In this document: positions 42,103 to 51,872 of the stretch, piece after piece
Numbering within the stretch: position 1 is the first letter of the stretch
Layout: each line of letters starts with the position of its first letter
Assembly: GCA_945878135.1 (NCBI GenBank)
Contig: CAMDUL010000001.1
Coordinates: forward strand, 1 to 64,000
From: Chthoniobacter flavus
GTDB lineage: Bacteria; Verrucomicrobiota; Verrucomicrobiia; Chthoniobacterales; JACTMZ01
Direction: 5' to 3'
Length of the DNA: 64,000 nt
Notes under the pieces: generated by a model
Database searches by the model: none
What the model saw: the letters and a program-made list of their open reading frames with translations, nothing else
What the model was told of the DNA's origin: nothing
Made by a program: the position numbers and the translations under genes

Positions 42103-44304
42103 GTGGAAGCCGCCGCGAATCCCCCCGTCCTTCAGCGCCTGACCGCCGCGCTGCAACCGGGCGCCGCGGCGCTCGGACTGCAGATGGCGCTGGCCGGCAT
42201 GATTGCTTTCTTTTTCGCGCAGGTCCTGCGGCTGCAATACCCGTCCTGGTCGGTCTTCACCGTGATCGTGCTGCTCGTCGCGCGCTATGTCGGTGCGGTG
42301 GAGGAGAAGGCGTTCCTTCGTTTGATCGGGACGATTCTCGGCGGCGTGCTCGGCTACCTCGCGACCGGCGCGTGGCAGCAATCCCCGGTGCTTTATCTCG
42401 CCACGACCTTCGTCATTGTCACGGTAAGCGTGGCGTTTTTCGGACAGTCCCGCGCGCCCTACGCCTTTTTCCTCACCGGACTGACCTTCATCGTCATCGC
42501 CTCCAACAGCATGGATCACCCGGACGCATCGTGGTCTTATGCCTTGGCCCGCATCGAGGAAGTGCTCCTTGGCATCGTGGTCAGCATGGTTGTGCAGACG
42601 ACCGTGTTCCCCAGCTACGCCAACCGCGATTTCCGGCGTGTCCTGGGCACAGCGCTGGAGGAACTCTCGGCCGCCACACCCCGGGCGGCGGCACAATTCA
42701 GCGACGGACACAGCGGACTGGCCTCCACCCTGCGTGACTTCCCGCGCCTGGCTTCGGAGATGCGCACGCTGCTCCGCTTCGGAGCCCGCGAGAGCGCCGG
42801 CTTCCGCCGCGAGATCGGACGCCACGGGCAGACGGTCGACCTCTTTGCCCGCGCAGCCAGCCTGCTCCGGTCGGTCGAACCGCTGCGACCCGCGCCCGAG
42901 CCCTACCGTTCGCGACTCGCCGCAGATGTCGACCGCGCCGGCGCCTTGTTGTCCGGCGGATGGGATGAGTTGCGCACAAATGGCAAACTCGCCACGGAGA
43001 CCAAAGTGGAACTCGCAGAGATTGCGCAGCGCATCGGCGCCGGCATTGTCGAACTGCGCGACGACCCCAAGGTGCAGCAACTCGAGGCAGCGGAAATGGT
43101 CGATGTATCCGGTTTGCTCCTCGCCCTGCAGGAATCGCGGCAGACCCTGCTCGATCTCGACACGCTCTGGCAGGCGGGCGAATGCAAAGCCCCGCGTGAA
43201 GAACAGCTCGCCCTGGCCCCGCCGCGCCCCGATGGCTTTTGGCTCCGTCATGGCATCCGCGCCAGCTTGGCCACGGTCACCGCTTTGGTCATCGAAAATT
43301 GGCTCTCCCCGCCGGGCGGACCCTTCATGGTGCTCTGCGCCTTCAACTTCGCCGCGCTCAACGCCCTGAGCCCCGAAGGCTCCGGAGACCGCGGCACTTT
43401 CGATTACATCGTTCTGTTCACCATCATCATGGCCGGCGGAACCGTCGCGCTCATCGCCGGCACGCCGCTCCTGGCCAGCTATGCGGTCTTCAATGTCTTT
43501 ATCGCCACGTGGCTGTTTCTTTTCGGCTATTGGGCCTATGATCGCAACGGCATCACCGTGCCGCTGCAGGTTTCGTTCCTCGTGCTCGTGTCCATCATCG
43601 GACTGAACGCGCAGGAGCCCGTGTCGTTCCAAAAAATCACCGGAACATTCTTCGGCTTGGTCAACGGCCTCCTCATCGCGTCCGTCTACCAGCGTCTGCT
43701 CTGGCCCGTGCTGCCACAGCGGCAACTGCAACACAGCATCACCGGCTATCTCCGCACGGTGGCCGATTGTCTGCCCGGAGGATTCGCCCGGCTCCCCGTC
43801 TGGCAACGCACCAAGCTCGCCCTCACCCCCTCGCAAGGCCGCGTCTACCTCAAAGCCATGGCCGGCCCGACGTGCCCCGCCGACGAGCGCCATCGGCTTG
43901 AGCAGTATCTCCTCACCCTGCAGCAACTGGTCGGCGAAATTTCCCTCTCGGTCGGACGCCTCCTCCCCGCCTGCCCGCCGGCTTTGGCCGGAGAAATCAC
44001 CCCGCCGGTCGAAGCCCTGCGTGTCATGATGAAATCCAGCCTCGGCGAACTGGCCGACGCCTTCGCCGCCGCCCGTCCGCCCGCCGACCGTGGGCAAGAA
44101 ATCACCGCATCCCTCTCCGCGTGGGACCAAACCATCAGCCTCCTCCGCCAACGTCTCCGCGAGCAAGGCGCCGACGCCGCCACCGGCGTGAACCTCATGG
44201 GCATCGCCTCCCGTTACCGCACATCCCTCGTCCTCCTCGCCCGCGCCTTCCGGGAAGCGCGCCAAATCCACCTTTCCGACTACCTCGGCGACGTCTCACT
44301 CTGA
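42103..44304 (+). CDS. FUSC-family (AaeB-like) efflux permease
   Basis: Inner-membrane protein of the fusaric-acid-resistance/AaeB family, 733 residues. Two blocks of about five to six helices: residues about 20-185 ('LQYPSWSVFTVIVLLVARYVGAVEEKAFLRLIGTILGGVLG') and about 385-540 ('ASLATVTALVIENWLSPPGGPFMVLCAFNF', 'SIIGLNAQEPVSFQKITGTFFGLVNGLLI'), each followed by a long soluble helical region. That duplicated architecture is diagnostic. GTG start; no better ATG. It is divergent from its presumed partners DUF1656 and the fusion protein, whereas these three genes are usually in one operon. Confidence 0.9.
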   Translation: MEAAANPPVLQRLTAALQPGAAALGLQMALAGMIAFFFAQVLRLQYPSWSVFTVIVLLVARYVGAVEEKAFLRLIGTILGGVLGYLATGAWQQSPVLYLATTFVIVTVSVAFFGQSRAPYAFFLTGLTFIVIASNSMDHPDASWSYALARIEEVLLGIVVSMVVQTTVFPSYANRDFRRVLGTALEELSAATPRAAAQFSDGHSGLASTLRDFPRLASEMRTLLRFGARESAGFRREIGRHGQTVDLFARAASLLRSVEPLRPAPEPYRSRLAADVDRAGALLSGGWDELRTNGKLATETKVELAEIAQRIGAGIVELRDDPKVQQLEAAEMVDVSGLLLALQESRQTLLDLDTLWQAGECKAPREEQLALAPPRPDGFWLRHGIRASLATVTALVIENWLSPPGGPFMVLCAFNFAALNALSPEGSGDRGTFDYIVLFTIIMAGGTVALIAGTPLLASYAVFNVFIATWLFLFGYWAYDRNGITVPLQVSFLVLVSIIGLNAQEPVSFQKITGTFFGLVNGLLIASVYQRLLWPVLPQRQLQHSITGYLRTVADCLPGGFARLPVWQRTKLALTPSQGRVYLKAMAGPTCPADERHRLEQYLLTLQQLVGEISLSVGRLLPACPPALAGEITPPVEALRVMMKSSLGELADAFAAARPPADRGQEITASLSAWDQTISLLRQRLREQGADAATGVNLMGIASRYRTSLVLLARAFREARQIHLSDYLGDVSL

Positions 44305-44361
44305 GATAACGACGGCTTGTCTTGTCGACGCGGAAAGTGTTCAACAGCGCGTTCCCATCGG

Positions 44362-44919
44362 ATGACCTACGACTTCACCCTGCGCACGGTCGGTTTGGCT
44401 GTCGGCCTCGGCCTTGTGCTTTCGCATGCCGCGGCCCTCGTTGCCCCGGCGCGCATCATGGAATGGCTGCGGGCCTTCCCGCGGTCCAAGCCGGCCGGCG
44501 TGGTGCTCTGCACGCTGGCCGCACTCTGGGCCTTCTGGCTGGCGGCGACCATGGACCTCGGGGAATTCTCGCCGAACCGCACCCTGATCTGCGGGGTGGT
44601 CATCGCGGGGGCCGTCATGGTTCCGCTTTTCGCCGACGAATTCCTCTCCGTGCGCGCCCTCGGCATCCTCGCCCTGCTGGCCGCCGAACCGCTGCTCGGC
44701 GCGGCGTTCCTCCGTCCGGAGCAAACCCGTTTGCTGCTCGTCGTGCTCGCTTACGTCTGGGCCACGGCCGGACTGTTCATGGTCGGCGCGCCTTACTTGC
44801 TGCGCGATCTGATCGGCTGGGTGACGGGCAAAGCGTGGCGCTACCACGCCGTCGCATGGTCCGGCATCGCTTACGGCGCCCTGCTCATCGTTGTCTCGCT
44901 GCTTTTCTTCAAAGCCTGA
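44362..44919 (+). CDS. Conserved integral-membrane protein of unknown function
   Basis: 185 residues with six predicted helices, for example 'TVGLAVGLGLVLSHAAALVAP', 'GVVLCTLAALWAFWLAATMDLG', 'LICGVVIAGAVMVPLFADEFL' and 'YGALLIVVSLLFFKA'. No family motif recognised. The start is set at MTYDF after discarding 15 upstream residues. It is followed 19 bp later by the RelE-like gene, and the pair may be co-transcribed. Confidence 0.7.
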   Translation: MTYDFTLRTVGLAVGLGLVLSHAAALVAPARIMEWLRAFPRSKPAGVVLCTLAALWAFWLAATMDLGEFSPNRTLICGVVIAGAVMVPLFADEFLSVRALGILALLAAEPLLGAAFLRPEQTRLLLVVLAYVWATAGLFMVGAPYLLRDLIGWVTGKAWRYHAVAWSGIAYGALLIVVSLLFFKA

Positions 44920-44938
44920 GCCCGCCAAACTCCGTCCG

Positions 44939-45295
44939 ATGTTCCAGATCATCTTCAACGACCTGAGCGCGGCCGAGATGGCGGCTTTGCCCAAGCTCTT
45001 GCAGTTGGAAATCCTCGGCGAGTTCCAGGTGCTGCCCGACGATCTGGAGAATCTCGACCCGAAGCGCTTCGGCAAAGTCGCGCGTGACGGCCGCACCCTT
45101 TACCGCTACCGCGCCGGTGATTACCGCATCTATTTCGAACCCCACGACCACGGCCTGCTCATCCGCCGCGTGCTGAGCAAGAACACCATCCGCGACTTCC
45201 TCTTCCGCACCAGCCTGCCTATGGCCGAGGACGAGCAACTGGCCGGCAACCACAAATTCTGGGAACTGATCGAGCAGGACGGCAAGCCGTCCTGA
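44939..45295 (+). CDS. RelE/ParE-fold-like protein, no visible antitoxin
   Basis: 118 residues. The core 'KRFGKVARDGRTLYRYRAGDYRIYFEPHDHGLLIRRVLSKNTIRDFL' matches the RelE/ParE superfamily strands ('g..yRyRvGdyRiif...d..i.i..v..R...Y'). The N-terminal 'MFQIIFNDLSAAEMAALPKLLQLEILGEFQVL' is longer than in typical toxins. No small antitoxin-like gene adjoins it; neighbours are a membrane protein and a transporter. It may have a non-toxic, housekeeping function or be an orphan; family membership is likely, activity unknown. Confidence 0.65.
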   Translation: MFQIIFNDLSAAEMAALPKLLQLEILGEFQVLPDDLENLDPKRFGKVARDGRTLYRYRAGDYRIYFEPHDHGLLIRRVLSKNTIRDFLFRTSLPMAEDEQLAGNHKFWELIEQDGKPS

Positions 45296-45349
45296 TTCGG
45301 TTCCCGCTTGCCGGCTTCCCCCCTTCGCCCAAGACTCCCCGCCTGCCCC

Positions 45350-46645
45350 ATGAATCAACAAAAACTGACCAATCCGTTCTACGCCCTCCTCAGTCTGCCC
45401 TCCACCGCGATGGGTTTCGCCCTCTGCGTGCAGATTTCCGCCCTGAGCTGGATCCTCAGCACGAAATACAACCTCTCGATCGAGCACGTCGGCCTCGTCT
45501 GGCTGGCCGGTCCGCTGGCCGGACTTCTCGCCCAGCCCATTGTCGGACTGATCAGCGACAAGGTGTGGTTCTGGGGCGGACGACGCCGTCCGTTCATCCT
45601 CATCGGCGGTGTCACCGCTTCGCTCATGTTGCTCGCACTCCCGTTTCTCGGCGAATTGAGCGAGTGGAGCGGCATCCAGATCCTTTGGACGGCCATCATT
45701 GTCGCCCTCACTCTCGATCTGGCCATCAACGTCGGCTTCAACCCGACCCGCTCGATCATCGCCGACCTGACGCCCGAGGGCGAAGCCCGCACCAAGGGGT
45801 TCACCTGGATGCAAACCATCTCCGGCATGTTCGGCGTGCTCGCTTATGTCATTGGCGCGGTCTTCGGCAACTACGCCCTCATCTACTTCGGCGTTGCTCT
45901 CGTCCTGCTTTTCAATGTCGTCCCCGCCTTTTTCCTCAAGGAGCCGCGCGAACTCGGCGCGGTCGCCGCGCACGACGCCCCGACCGAGCCGACCACGGGC
46001 CACGGCAAAACCAATCTGCCCCGGCTTCTCCACATTTACCTCGCCCACGCCTTCACCTGGCTCGGCGTACAAACCATGTTCGTCTTCATGTTCGCCTACG
46101 CCCAGCAGGCCCTTTTCCCCGGCGTGGCCGACCTTGATGAAGGACAAAAGACCTCGCTCGGACAGGTCATCGCCATATCTTTCCTCATCATGAACATCGT
46201 CGGGTTTGTCCTGCCCGTCGCTGTCCTGCAACCGCTGGCCAAAAAGATCGGCCTGGTGCGCACCCACACCCTGTGCATTTTCATCATGGCCGCGGGCTAC
46301 GCCGGGATCATTTTCTTCGGCCAAACTTCCACCGCACTCTACGCGCTCATGGCCGTGGTCGGCATTGGTTGGGCCGCGGTGGTCAGCCTGCCCTTTGCCA
46401 TCATGAGCGATAGCGTGGACAAGGCCCGCATGGGCACTTTCATGGGCATTTTCAATCTTTCGGTTGTCATTCCGCAGATCATCGTCAGCGTGCTCATCGG
46501 CAAAATGATCGGCGGCGCCGCGGATAAAGGTATCACCTTCATCGTCTGTGCCCTCTCCCTGGCCGTCTCCGCCGTCCTCTGGGCCCTACTCAAAGAAGAC
46601 AAGGCCGAACCGGGCGAACTCGCCATGGGCGGCGGCGGACATTGA
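45350..46645 (+). CDS. MFS transporter of the sucrose/maltose (SLC45/SUT-like) type
   Basis: Inner-membrane transporter, 431 residues, 12 helices. 'YNLSIEHVGLVWLAGPLAGLLAQPIVGLISDKVWFWGGRRRPFI' (loop 2-3 RRRPF motif), 'LDLAINVGFNPTRSIIADLTPEG', 'LGVQTMFVFMFAYAQQALFPG' and 'GIGWAAVVSLPFAIMSDSV' are typical of glycoside-pentoside/sucrose transporters. The start MNQQKLTNPFYALLSL was chosen after discarding upstream residues. Substrate likely a disaccharide or glucoside (inference). Confidence 0.88.
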   Translation: MNQQKLTNPFYALLSLPSTAMGFALCVQISALSWILSTKYNLSIEHVGLVWLAGPLAGLLAQPIVGLISDKVWFWGGRRRPFILIGGVTASLMLLALPFLGELSEWSGIQILWTAIIVALTLDLAINVGFNPTRSIIADLTPEGEARTKGFTWMQTISGMFGVLAYVIGAVFGNYALIYFGVALVLLFNVVPAFFLKEPRELGAVAAHDAPTEPTTGHGKTNLPRLLHIYLAHAFTWLGVQTMFVFMFAYAQQALFPGVADLDEGQKTSLGQVIAISFLIMNIVGFVLPVAVLQPLAKKIGLVRTHTLCIFIMAAGYAGIIFFGQTSTALYALMAVVGIGWAAVVSLPFAIMSDSVDKARMGTFMGIFNLSVVIPQIIVSVLIGKMIGGAADKGITFIVCALSLAVSAVLWALLKEDKAEPGELAMGGGGH

Positions 46646-46669
46646 CCTTGGCTGACCTCTTGAATCCGT

Positions 46670-46698
46670 TTGACCCGCGCGGGGACCGCGGCTAATTA
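46670..46698 (+). promoter_or_regulatory. Candidate promoter of tRNA-Arg
   Basis: TTGACC (46670-46675), a 17-nt spacer and TAATTA (46693-46698), about 15 nt before the mature tRNA 5' end. The -35 is good and the -10 poor, but the position is right for a tRNA promoter. Confidence 0.4.
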
Positions 46699-46713
46699 TT
46701 TCCTTTCAACCGA

Positions 46714-46787
46714 GCGGCCATAGCTCAATTGGATAGAGCATCTGACTACGGATCAGAAGGTTTGAGGTTCGAGTCCTCATGGCCGCA
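46714..46787 (+). tRNA. tRNA-Arg (anticodon ACG)
   Basis: 74 nt fold as a complete cloverleaf: acceptor arms GCGGCCA / TGGCCGC, D-arm AGCTC...GAGC, anticodon stem TCTGA / TCAGA with loop CTACGGA (anticodon ACG), T-arm GAGG-TTCGAGT-CCTC, discriminator A. CCA is not encoded. The gcvT start is only 17 nt beyond its 3' end. Confidence 0.95.
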
Positions 46788-46804
46788 ATTTTTTCGCCAC
46801 TCTG

Positions 46805-47899
46805 GTGACCACCCAGCCCCGCCGCACCGTCCTTTTCGATCAGCAGAAAGCCCTCGGCGCGCGCTGCATCAATTTCGGCGGGTGGGACATGCCGGTGCAG
46901 TTCACCTCGATCATCGACGAGCATCTGGCGGTTCGCGGCACGTGCGGCGTCTTCGACATTTCGCACATGGGCGAGGTTTTTGTTTCGGGGCCGCGGGCTT
47001 TCGATTGGCTGCAACACATGCTGGCCAACGACCTGGCCAAATGCCCCGTCGGCGGCGGGCAATACACCTTCCTGCTCAACGAACGCGGGGGCGTGATCGA
47101 CGACCTCATCGTTTACCGCATGGCCGATGACAATTTTCTCCTCTTGGTCAATGCCGCGAAGATCGACGAAGACGTGGCCTGGTTGCGGAAGCATTCCTCG
47201 GAGGGAGTGACCATCGACAACCGGAGCGACACGATGAGCGCGCTCGCGGTGCAGGGACCGGAAGCGGCGCGCATTTTCCGCGAAGTGTTCCAGACGGAAA
47301 TGCCGGCGAGGAACACCTTCATCGCGATGGAAAAGTGCCGCGGGGCGGTCATTGCCGCGGGCACCGGTTACACCGGGGAGAATGGCTTCGAATTGTTCTT
47401 CGCCAACAGCCTGGCCGGGGACATCTGGGCGGCGGTCCTCAAGGCGGGCGCCAAACCCTGCGGACTCGGCGCCCGTGACACCTTGCGCTTGGAAATGTGC
47501 TATCCGCTCAACGGGTCCGACCTCTCGCCCGACCGCACGCCGCTCGAAGCCGGGCTCGGAGTCTTTGTCGCCTTGGACAAGCCGGACTTCGTCGGCCGCG
47601 ACGCCCTGCTGGCCCAAAAGGCCGCCGGCCTGCCAGCCAGGCTGGTGGCCCTGCGCATGACGGAAAAGAGCCCTCCTCCCCGCGCCCATTATCCCGTGCT
47701 GGTCGATGGCCAATCGGTCGGAGAAACGACCAGCGGCGCCCTCTCGCCCAGCCTGGCCCAGGGCATCGCCATGGCCTACCTGCCGCCCGACCTGGCCAAG
47801 CCCGGCCAGACCGTCCAGATCGACATTCGCGGACGCCATTTTGCCGCCGTGGTTGAAAAGAAGCCCTTTTATCGTCCATCATCCGCCCGCGCGGCGTAA
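46805..47899 (+). CDS. gcvT: Glycine cleavage T-protein, aminomethyltransferase
   Basis: Transfers the methylene group from the H-protein-bound aminomethyl lipoate to tetrahydrofolate, releasing ammonia. 364 residues: 'RTVLFDQQKALGARCINFGGWDMPVQFTSI', 'HLAVRGTCGVFDISHMGEV' (folate-site Asp in FDISHMG), 'NERGGVIDDLIVYRM', 'GTGYTGENGFELF' and 'GLGARDTLRLEMCYPLNGSDL' are all family motifs. GTG start at 46805. First gene of gcvT-H-P, with the H-protein 18 bp downstream. Confidence 0.96.
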   Translation: MTTQPRRTVLFDQQKALGARCINFGGWDMPVQFTSIIDEHLAVRGTCGVFDISHMGEVFVSGPRAFDWLQHMLANDLAKCPVGGGQYTFLLNERGGVIDDLIVYRMADDNFLLLVNAAKIDEDVAWLRKHSSEGVTIDNRSDTMSALAVQGPEAARIFREVFQTEMPARNTFIAMEKCRGAVIAAGTGYTGENGFELFFANSLAGDIWAAVLKAGAKPCGLGARDTLRLEMCYPLNGSDLSPDRTPLEAGLGVFVALDKPDFVGRDALLAQKAAGLPARLVALRMTEKSPPPRAHYPVLVDGQSVGETTSGALSPSLAQGIAMAYLPPDLAKPGQTVQIDIRGRHFAAVVEKKPFYRPSSARAA

Positions 47900-47917
47900 C
47901 CCCCGCGGCCCACCACC

Positions 47918-48295
47918 ATGAATGTTCCCGATGATTTGAAGTATGCCGAAACCCACGAGTGGATCCGCGTCGACGGGGACACGGGCACCGTCGGTATCAC
48001 CGACCACGCGCAAAACGAGCTGACCGACATCGTCTACGTCGATCCGCCGCAAACAGGCGCCTCCGTCACCGCCGGACAAGCCGCCGCCGTGGTCGAATCC
48101 GTCAAGGCGGCGAGCGACATTTATTCGCCGGTCGACGGCGAAGTGATCGAAGTGAACGAATCGCTCTCTTCCGAGCCAGCTCTGGTCAACACGTCACCCT
48201 ACGAGGACGGCTGGCTCTACAAAATCCGCCTTTCCAACCCGTCACAACTCGACGCGCTCAAATCCCCCGACGACTACCGCGCGCAAATCGGCTGA
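47918..48295 (+). CDS. gcvH: Glycine cleavage H-protein
   Basis: Small lipoyl-carrying shuttle protein, 125 residues, moving the aminomethyl group between P-, T- and L-proteins. '[36 protein letters not shown]' and the lipoylation site Lys63 in '[19 protein letters not shown]' are intact, as is the C-terminal 'DGWLYKIRL'. Full family length. It lies 11 bp before gcvP. Confidence 0.97.
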   Translation: MNVPDDLKYAETHEWIRVDGDTGTVGITDHAQNELTDIVYVDPPQTGASVTAGQAAAVVESVKAASDIYSPVDGEVIEVNESLSSEPALVNTSPYEDGWLYKIRLSNPSQLDALKSPDDYRAQIG

Positions 48296-48306
48296 CCCAT
48301 CAAGCC

Positions 48307-51132
48307 ATGAGCAAGGTTGCCGCCACCCAATCCGGGTTTGTCCGCCGTCATGTCGGTCCCGATGACGCCGAAATCGCCCGCATGCTCAAAACCATCGGCG
48401 TGCCGGGTCTCGATGCGCTGATCGACGAGACCGTTCCGGAAACCATCCGCCGGCGCGAACCGCTCGACCTCCCCGCACCGCTCGACGAACACGCCGCCCT
48501 GGCCGAAATCCGCGTCCTCGCCTCGCGAAACAAGCCGCAACCGTGCTACCTCGGCATGGGCTACAGCAATTGCCACACCCCGCCGGTTATCCTGCGCAAC
48601 ATCCTGGAAAATCCCGGCTGGTATACGGCCTACACGCCGTATCAAGCGGAGTTGGCCCAGGGACGCCTCGAGGCATTGCTCAATTTCCAGACCATGGTGG
48701 CCGACCTGACCGGCATGGAGATCTCCAACGCGTCCCTGCTCGACGAATCAACGGCCGCCGCCGAGGCCATGGCCATGGCGCATGGAATCAAGGGCAACGG
48801 CGAAAAGTTTTTCGTCGCGGACAATGTCCATCCGCAAACCATCTCGCTCCTTCGCACCCGCGCGGAACCGCTTGGCATCGAGATCGTGGCCGGACCGTGG
48901 TCCGATGCCGCGCTCGACCAGTCCTACTTCGGCGCCCTCGTGCAATACCCGGCGACCGACGGCAAGATCGACGACTTCGGCGACTTCGCGGCCCGCATCC
49001 ATGCCGTGGGCGGAACTTTCATCGTGGCGACCGACTTGCTCGCCCTCACCTTGATCAAGCCGCCCGGCGAGTTCGGGGCCGACATCGTGGTGGGAAGTGC
49101 GCAGCGCTTCGGGGTGCCGCTCGGCTACGGCGGGCCGCACGCCGCGTTCCTCGCCACGAGCGACGAACACAAACGGCGTCTGCCCGGCCGCCTCATCGGC
49201 GTTTCGAAGGACGCCGCGGGCAACCCGGCCATGCGGCTTTCCCTGCAAACCCGCGAGCAACACATCCGGCGGGACAAGGCGACGAGCAATATCTGCACCG
49301 CGCAGGTGCTCCTGGCCGTCATGGCCTCGATGTATGCCGTTTACCACGGGCCCGCGGGACTCCGCGCGATTGCCCAACGCGTCCACGACACGGCGGCCAC
49401 GCTGGCCGGGGCCTTGCGCCGGGCCGGGCATACGGTGCACCATGAAACGATTTTCGACACGTTGCGCGTCACACCGCGTGCGCCGATAGATCCTGCGCGG
49501 GCCGGTTTGTTGCTTCGCGCGCACGCTGATGGATCCTTTGGCATTGCCCTCGACGAGACCACCGACCTCGCCGCCCTGAACGCCATCCTCGATGTCTTCG
49601 GCATCGGACCCGTCGGGGAACTCGGCTCGCACGTCTTCCCTCCCGCCACGGCGCGCACCTCCGCTTACCTCACCCATCCGGTCTTCAACGCGCACCACAC
49701 GGAGACGCAGATGATGCGTTACTTGCGCCGCTTGGAAGGACGCGATCTGGCCCTCAACCACAGCATGATCCCCCTCGGCTCGTGCACCATGAAGCTCAAT
49801 GCGGCCGCCGAAATGATTCCGGTCACCTGGCCGGAATTCGGCAACCTGCATCCGTTTGCCCCGGTGGAAAACGCAGCCGGCTACGGCGAATTGTTCCGTC
49901 ACTTGGAGACTTGGCTTTCCGAAATCACCGGCTTCTCCGCAGTCTCGCTCCAACCGAACGCCGGCTCACAGGGCGAATACACCGGACTGCTCGTCATCCG
50001 CGCCTACCATCAATCGCGCGGCGACAAAGAGCGCACCGTCTGCCTCATTCCCACCTCGGCCCACGGCACGAATCCGGCCAGCGCGGTCATGGCCGGCATG
50101 ACTGTTGTGCCTGTCGGCTGCGATGCCCAAGGCAATGTCGATGTGGCTGATCTGCGCAAAAAGATCGAACAGCACGGACCGAAACTCGCCGCGCTCATGG
50201 TCACTTATCCTTCCACCCACGGCGTCTTCGAGGAAAGCATCCGCGAAATTTGCGACATGGTGCATGCGGCCGGCGGGCAGGTCTACATGGACGGCGCCAA
50301 CCTCAATGCGCAGGTCGCCCTCTGCCGTCCGGGCGACATCGGGGCCGACGTCTGCCATCTCAATTTGCACAAAACTTTCTGCATCCCCCACGGCGGTGGC
50401 GGTCCCGGCATGGGCCCGATCGGCGTGGTCGCGCACCTCGCGCCCTTCCTGCCCGGACACAGCATCATCAAAACGGGAGGCGACCAGTCCATCGGCGAGG
50501 TCTCGCAGGCCCCGTGGGGCAGCGCGAGTATCCTGCCCATTTCGTGGATGTATATCCGCATGATGGGCGCAACCGGACTCGAGCATGCGACCAAGGTCGC
50601 CATCCTCAACGCCAACTACATGGCCCGGCGTCTCGAGCCGCATTTTCCCGTGCTCTACAAGGGGAAGAACGGCCGCGTGGCCCACGAGTGCATCCTCGAT
50701 GTGCGCGAGTGGAAACAGCGGGCCGGCATCGAAGTGGAGGACATCGCCAAGCGTCTCATCGACTACGGCTTCCACGCCCCGACCATGAGCTGGCCCGTTC
50801 CCGGGACCCTCATGATCGAGCCGACCGAAAGCGAGTCGCTGGAGGAGCTCGACCGTTTCTGCGATGCCATGATTGCCATCCACGGCGAACTGGTCGCGGT
50901 CGAGGAAGGTCGCCTCGACAAGACCGACAACCCGCTGAAAAACGCCCCGCACACCGCGGAGTGCGTCATGGCCGACGACTGGCCGCACGCCTACTCCCGC
51001 GAAGTGGCCGCCTTTCCGCTGCCGTGGTTGCGCGCCAACAAATTCTGGCCGTCCGTCCGCCGTGTCGACAATGTCTACGGTGACCGCAACCTGTTCTGCA
51101 CCTGCGCGCCGGTGGAAGTAGCGGCGGCGTAG
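48307..51132 (+). CDS. gcvP: Glycine dehydrogenase (decarboxylating), P-protein
   Basis: PLP-dependent decarboxylation of glycine with transfer to H-protein lipoate. 941 residues, the fused full-length form: N-terminal half '[17 protein letters not shown]', '[22 protein letters not shown]', '[17 protein letters not shown]'; C-terminal half '[16 protein letters not shown]', '[20 protein letters not shown]' and the PLP lysine in '[20 protein letters not shown]'. The long upstream in-frame reading overlapping gcvH was rejected. The L-protein (lpd) is not in the window. Confidence 0.97.
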   Translation: MSKVAATQSGFVRRHVGPDDAEIARMLKTIGVPGLDALIDETVPETIRRREPLDLPAPLDEHAALAEIRVLASRNKPQPCYLGMGYSNCHTPPVILRNILENPGWYTAYTPYQAELAQGRLEALLNFQTMVADLTGMEISNASLLDESTAAAEAMAMAHGIKGNGEKFFVADNVHPQTISLLRTRAEPLGIEIVAGPWSDAALDQSYFGALVQYPATDGKIDDFGDFAARIHAVGGTFIVATDLLALTLIKPPGEFGADIVVGSAQRFGVPLGYGGPHAAFLATSDEHKRRLPGRLIGVSKDAAGNPAMRLSLQTREQHIRRDKATSNICTAQVLLAVMASMYAVYHGPAGLRAIAQRVHDTAATLAGALRRAGHTVHHETIFDTLRVTPRAPIDPARAGLLLRAHADGSFGIALDETTDLAALNAILDVFGIGPVGELGSHVFPPATARTSAYLTHPVFNAHHTETQMMRYLRRLEGRDLALNHSMIPLGSCTMKLNAAAEMIPVTWPEFGNLHPFAPVENAAGYGELFRHLETWLSEITGFSAVSLQPNAGSQGEYTGLLVIRAYHQSRGDKERTVCLIPTSAHGTNPASAVMAGMTVVPVGCDAQGNVDVADLRKKIEQHGPKLAALMVTYPSTHGVFEESIREICDMVHAAGGQVYMDGANLNAQVALCRPGDIGADVCHLNLHKTFCIPHGGGGPGMGPIGVVAHLAPFLPGHSIIKTGGDQSIGEVSQAPWGSASILPISWMYIRMMGATGLEHATKVAILNANYMARRLEPHFPVLYKGKNGRVAHECILDVREWKQRAGIEVEDIAKRLIDYGFHAPTMSWPVPGTLMIEPTESESLEELDRFCDAMIAIHGELVAVEEGRLDKTDNPLKNAPHTAECVMADDWPHAYSREVAAFPLPWLRANKFWPSVRRVDNVYGDRNLFCTCAPVEVAAA

Positions 51133-51160
51133 CCGGTCAAGCGTTTGCCGCTCGAGGTCC

Positions 51161-51709
51161 CTACCCGGCGCGTTGGGTCTCGCCGTTGCGCAATTTCGCC
51201 TCGAGCGACTGGACCATTGACCTCACGTGGCGGCTGCGCGAGCGGGGCTTAAGGATGGTGAGACTTCTCTCGAAGCTGCCCCACTCGATGATCTCGAGAT
51301 TCACATCGCGGACACCCCAGCGATAGACGTCGCGGTAGTTGGTCTTGAAGAGGTCGACCTTGTCTTTCCCCACCATGGCCGAGCCGTAATCATCGACCAC
51401 GTAGACCCGGCCGGTTTCTTTGACGCGGAATTTTGTCCCGACAGGGAAGCGGGACCAATCGGCCGCCGCGCTGGTCACTTCGCCGGACTTGAGGCGTCCG
51501 CCGATGGCATTCTTGCCGGCCCATACGCTGTTGCACTTGGCCGAGGCGCCGTACGCCGTGGCCACCACCGGCACGGTCTCGGTCCGGGGCACGGGAGCCG
51601 CAGCAGCCGGCTTCTTGGCCGCGCCGGCCGTCGAGCAGGCCGTGAGGGCGGTCGCCACGGCGAGGAGTCCGCCGGTGCGCAGGAGATGATGGATATTCAG
51701 GTGATACAT
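51161..51709 (-). CDS. Lipoprotein with 3D/double-psi beta-barrel domain
   Basis: 182 residues, predicted cell-envelope lipoprotein. Signal peptide with lipobox LTAC|S (Cys about 25), Ala/Pro-rich linker, then the 3D domain: 'VVATAYGASAKCNSVWAGKNAIGGRLKSG', 'WSRFPVGTKFRV', 'RVYVVDDYGSAMVGKDKVDLF', carrying the conserved Asp residues of the MltA/RlpA-type barrel. Homologous domains bind or cleave peptidoglycan; the particular activity is unknown. It is tail-to-tail with gcvP (28 bp) and divergent from ribE. Confidence 0.82.
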   Translation of the reverse strand: MYHLNIHHLLRTGGLLAVATALTACSTAGAAKKPAAAAPVPRTETVPVVATAYGASAKCNSVWAGKNAIGGRLKSGEVTSAAADWSRFPVGTKFRVKETGRVYVVDDYGSAMVGKDKVDLFKTNYRDVYRWGVRDVNLEIIEWGSFERSLTILKPRSRSRHVRSMVQSLEAKLRNGETQRAG

Positions 51710-51872
51710 GCGTGTGTGGCGCCGGAGGGGCCGCTGGTGCCATGACCGACTCCGCAGGCTGCTTCATCCGCAGACCGGCCGGCAAGCGAAACTTTCGTTC
51801 GGCGGGAATCGGAAGCAGAGGAACGCGAAAATTTTCCTCCGAAATCCCCCGGCCCCGCCGTAAAATCCCCTC

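Noticed and set aside
41917-44271. 784-residue minus-strand reading opposite the FUSC permease
   Set aside because: Low-complexity Gly/Glu/Asp-rich shadow with no family motifs; the plus strand shows two full FUSC halves.
46788-46804. Glycine riboswitch upstream of gcvT
   Set aside because: Only 17 nt lie between the tRNA and gcvT, and the upstream sequence is the tRNA itself.
51710-51872. FMN riboswitch upstream of ribE
   Set aside because: The 163-bp region lacks the conserved RFN element sequence blocks as far as I can see, and is too short once the divergent promoter is allowed for.
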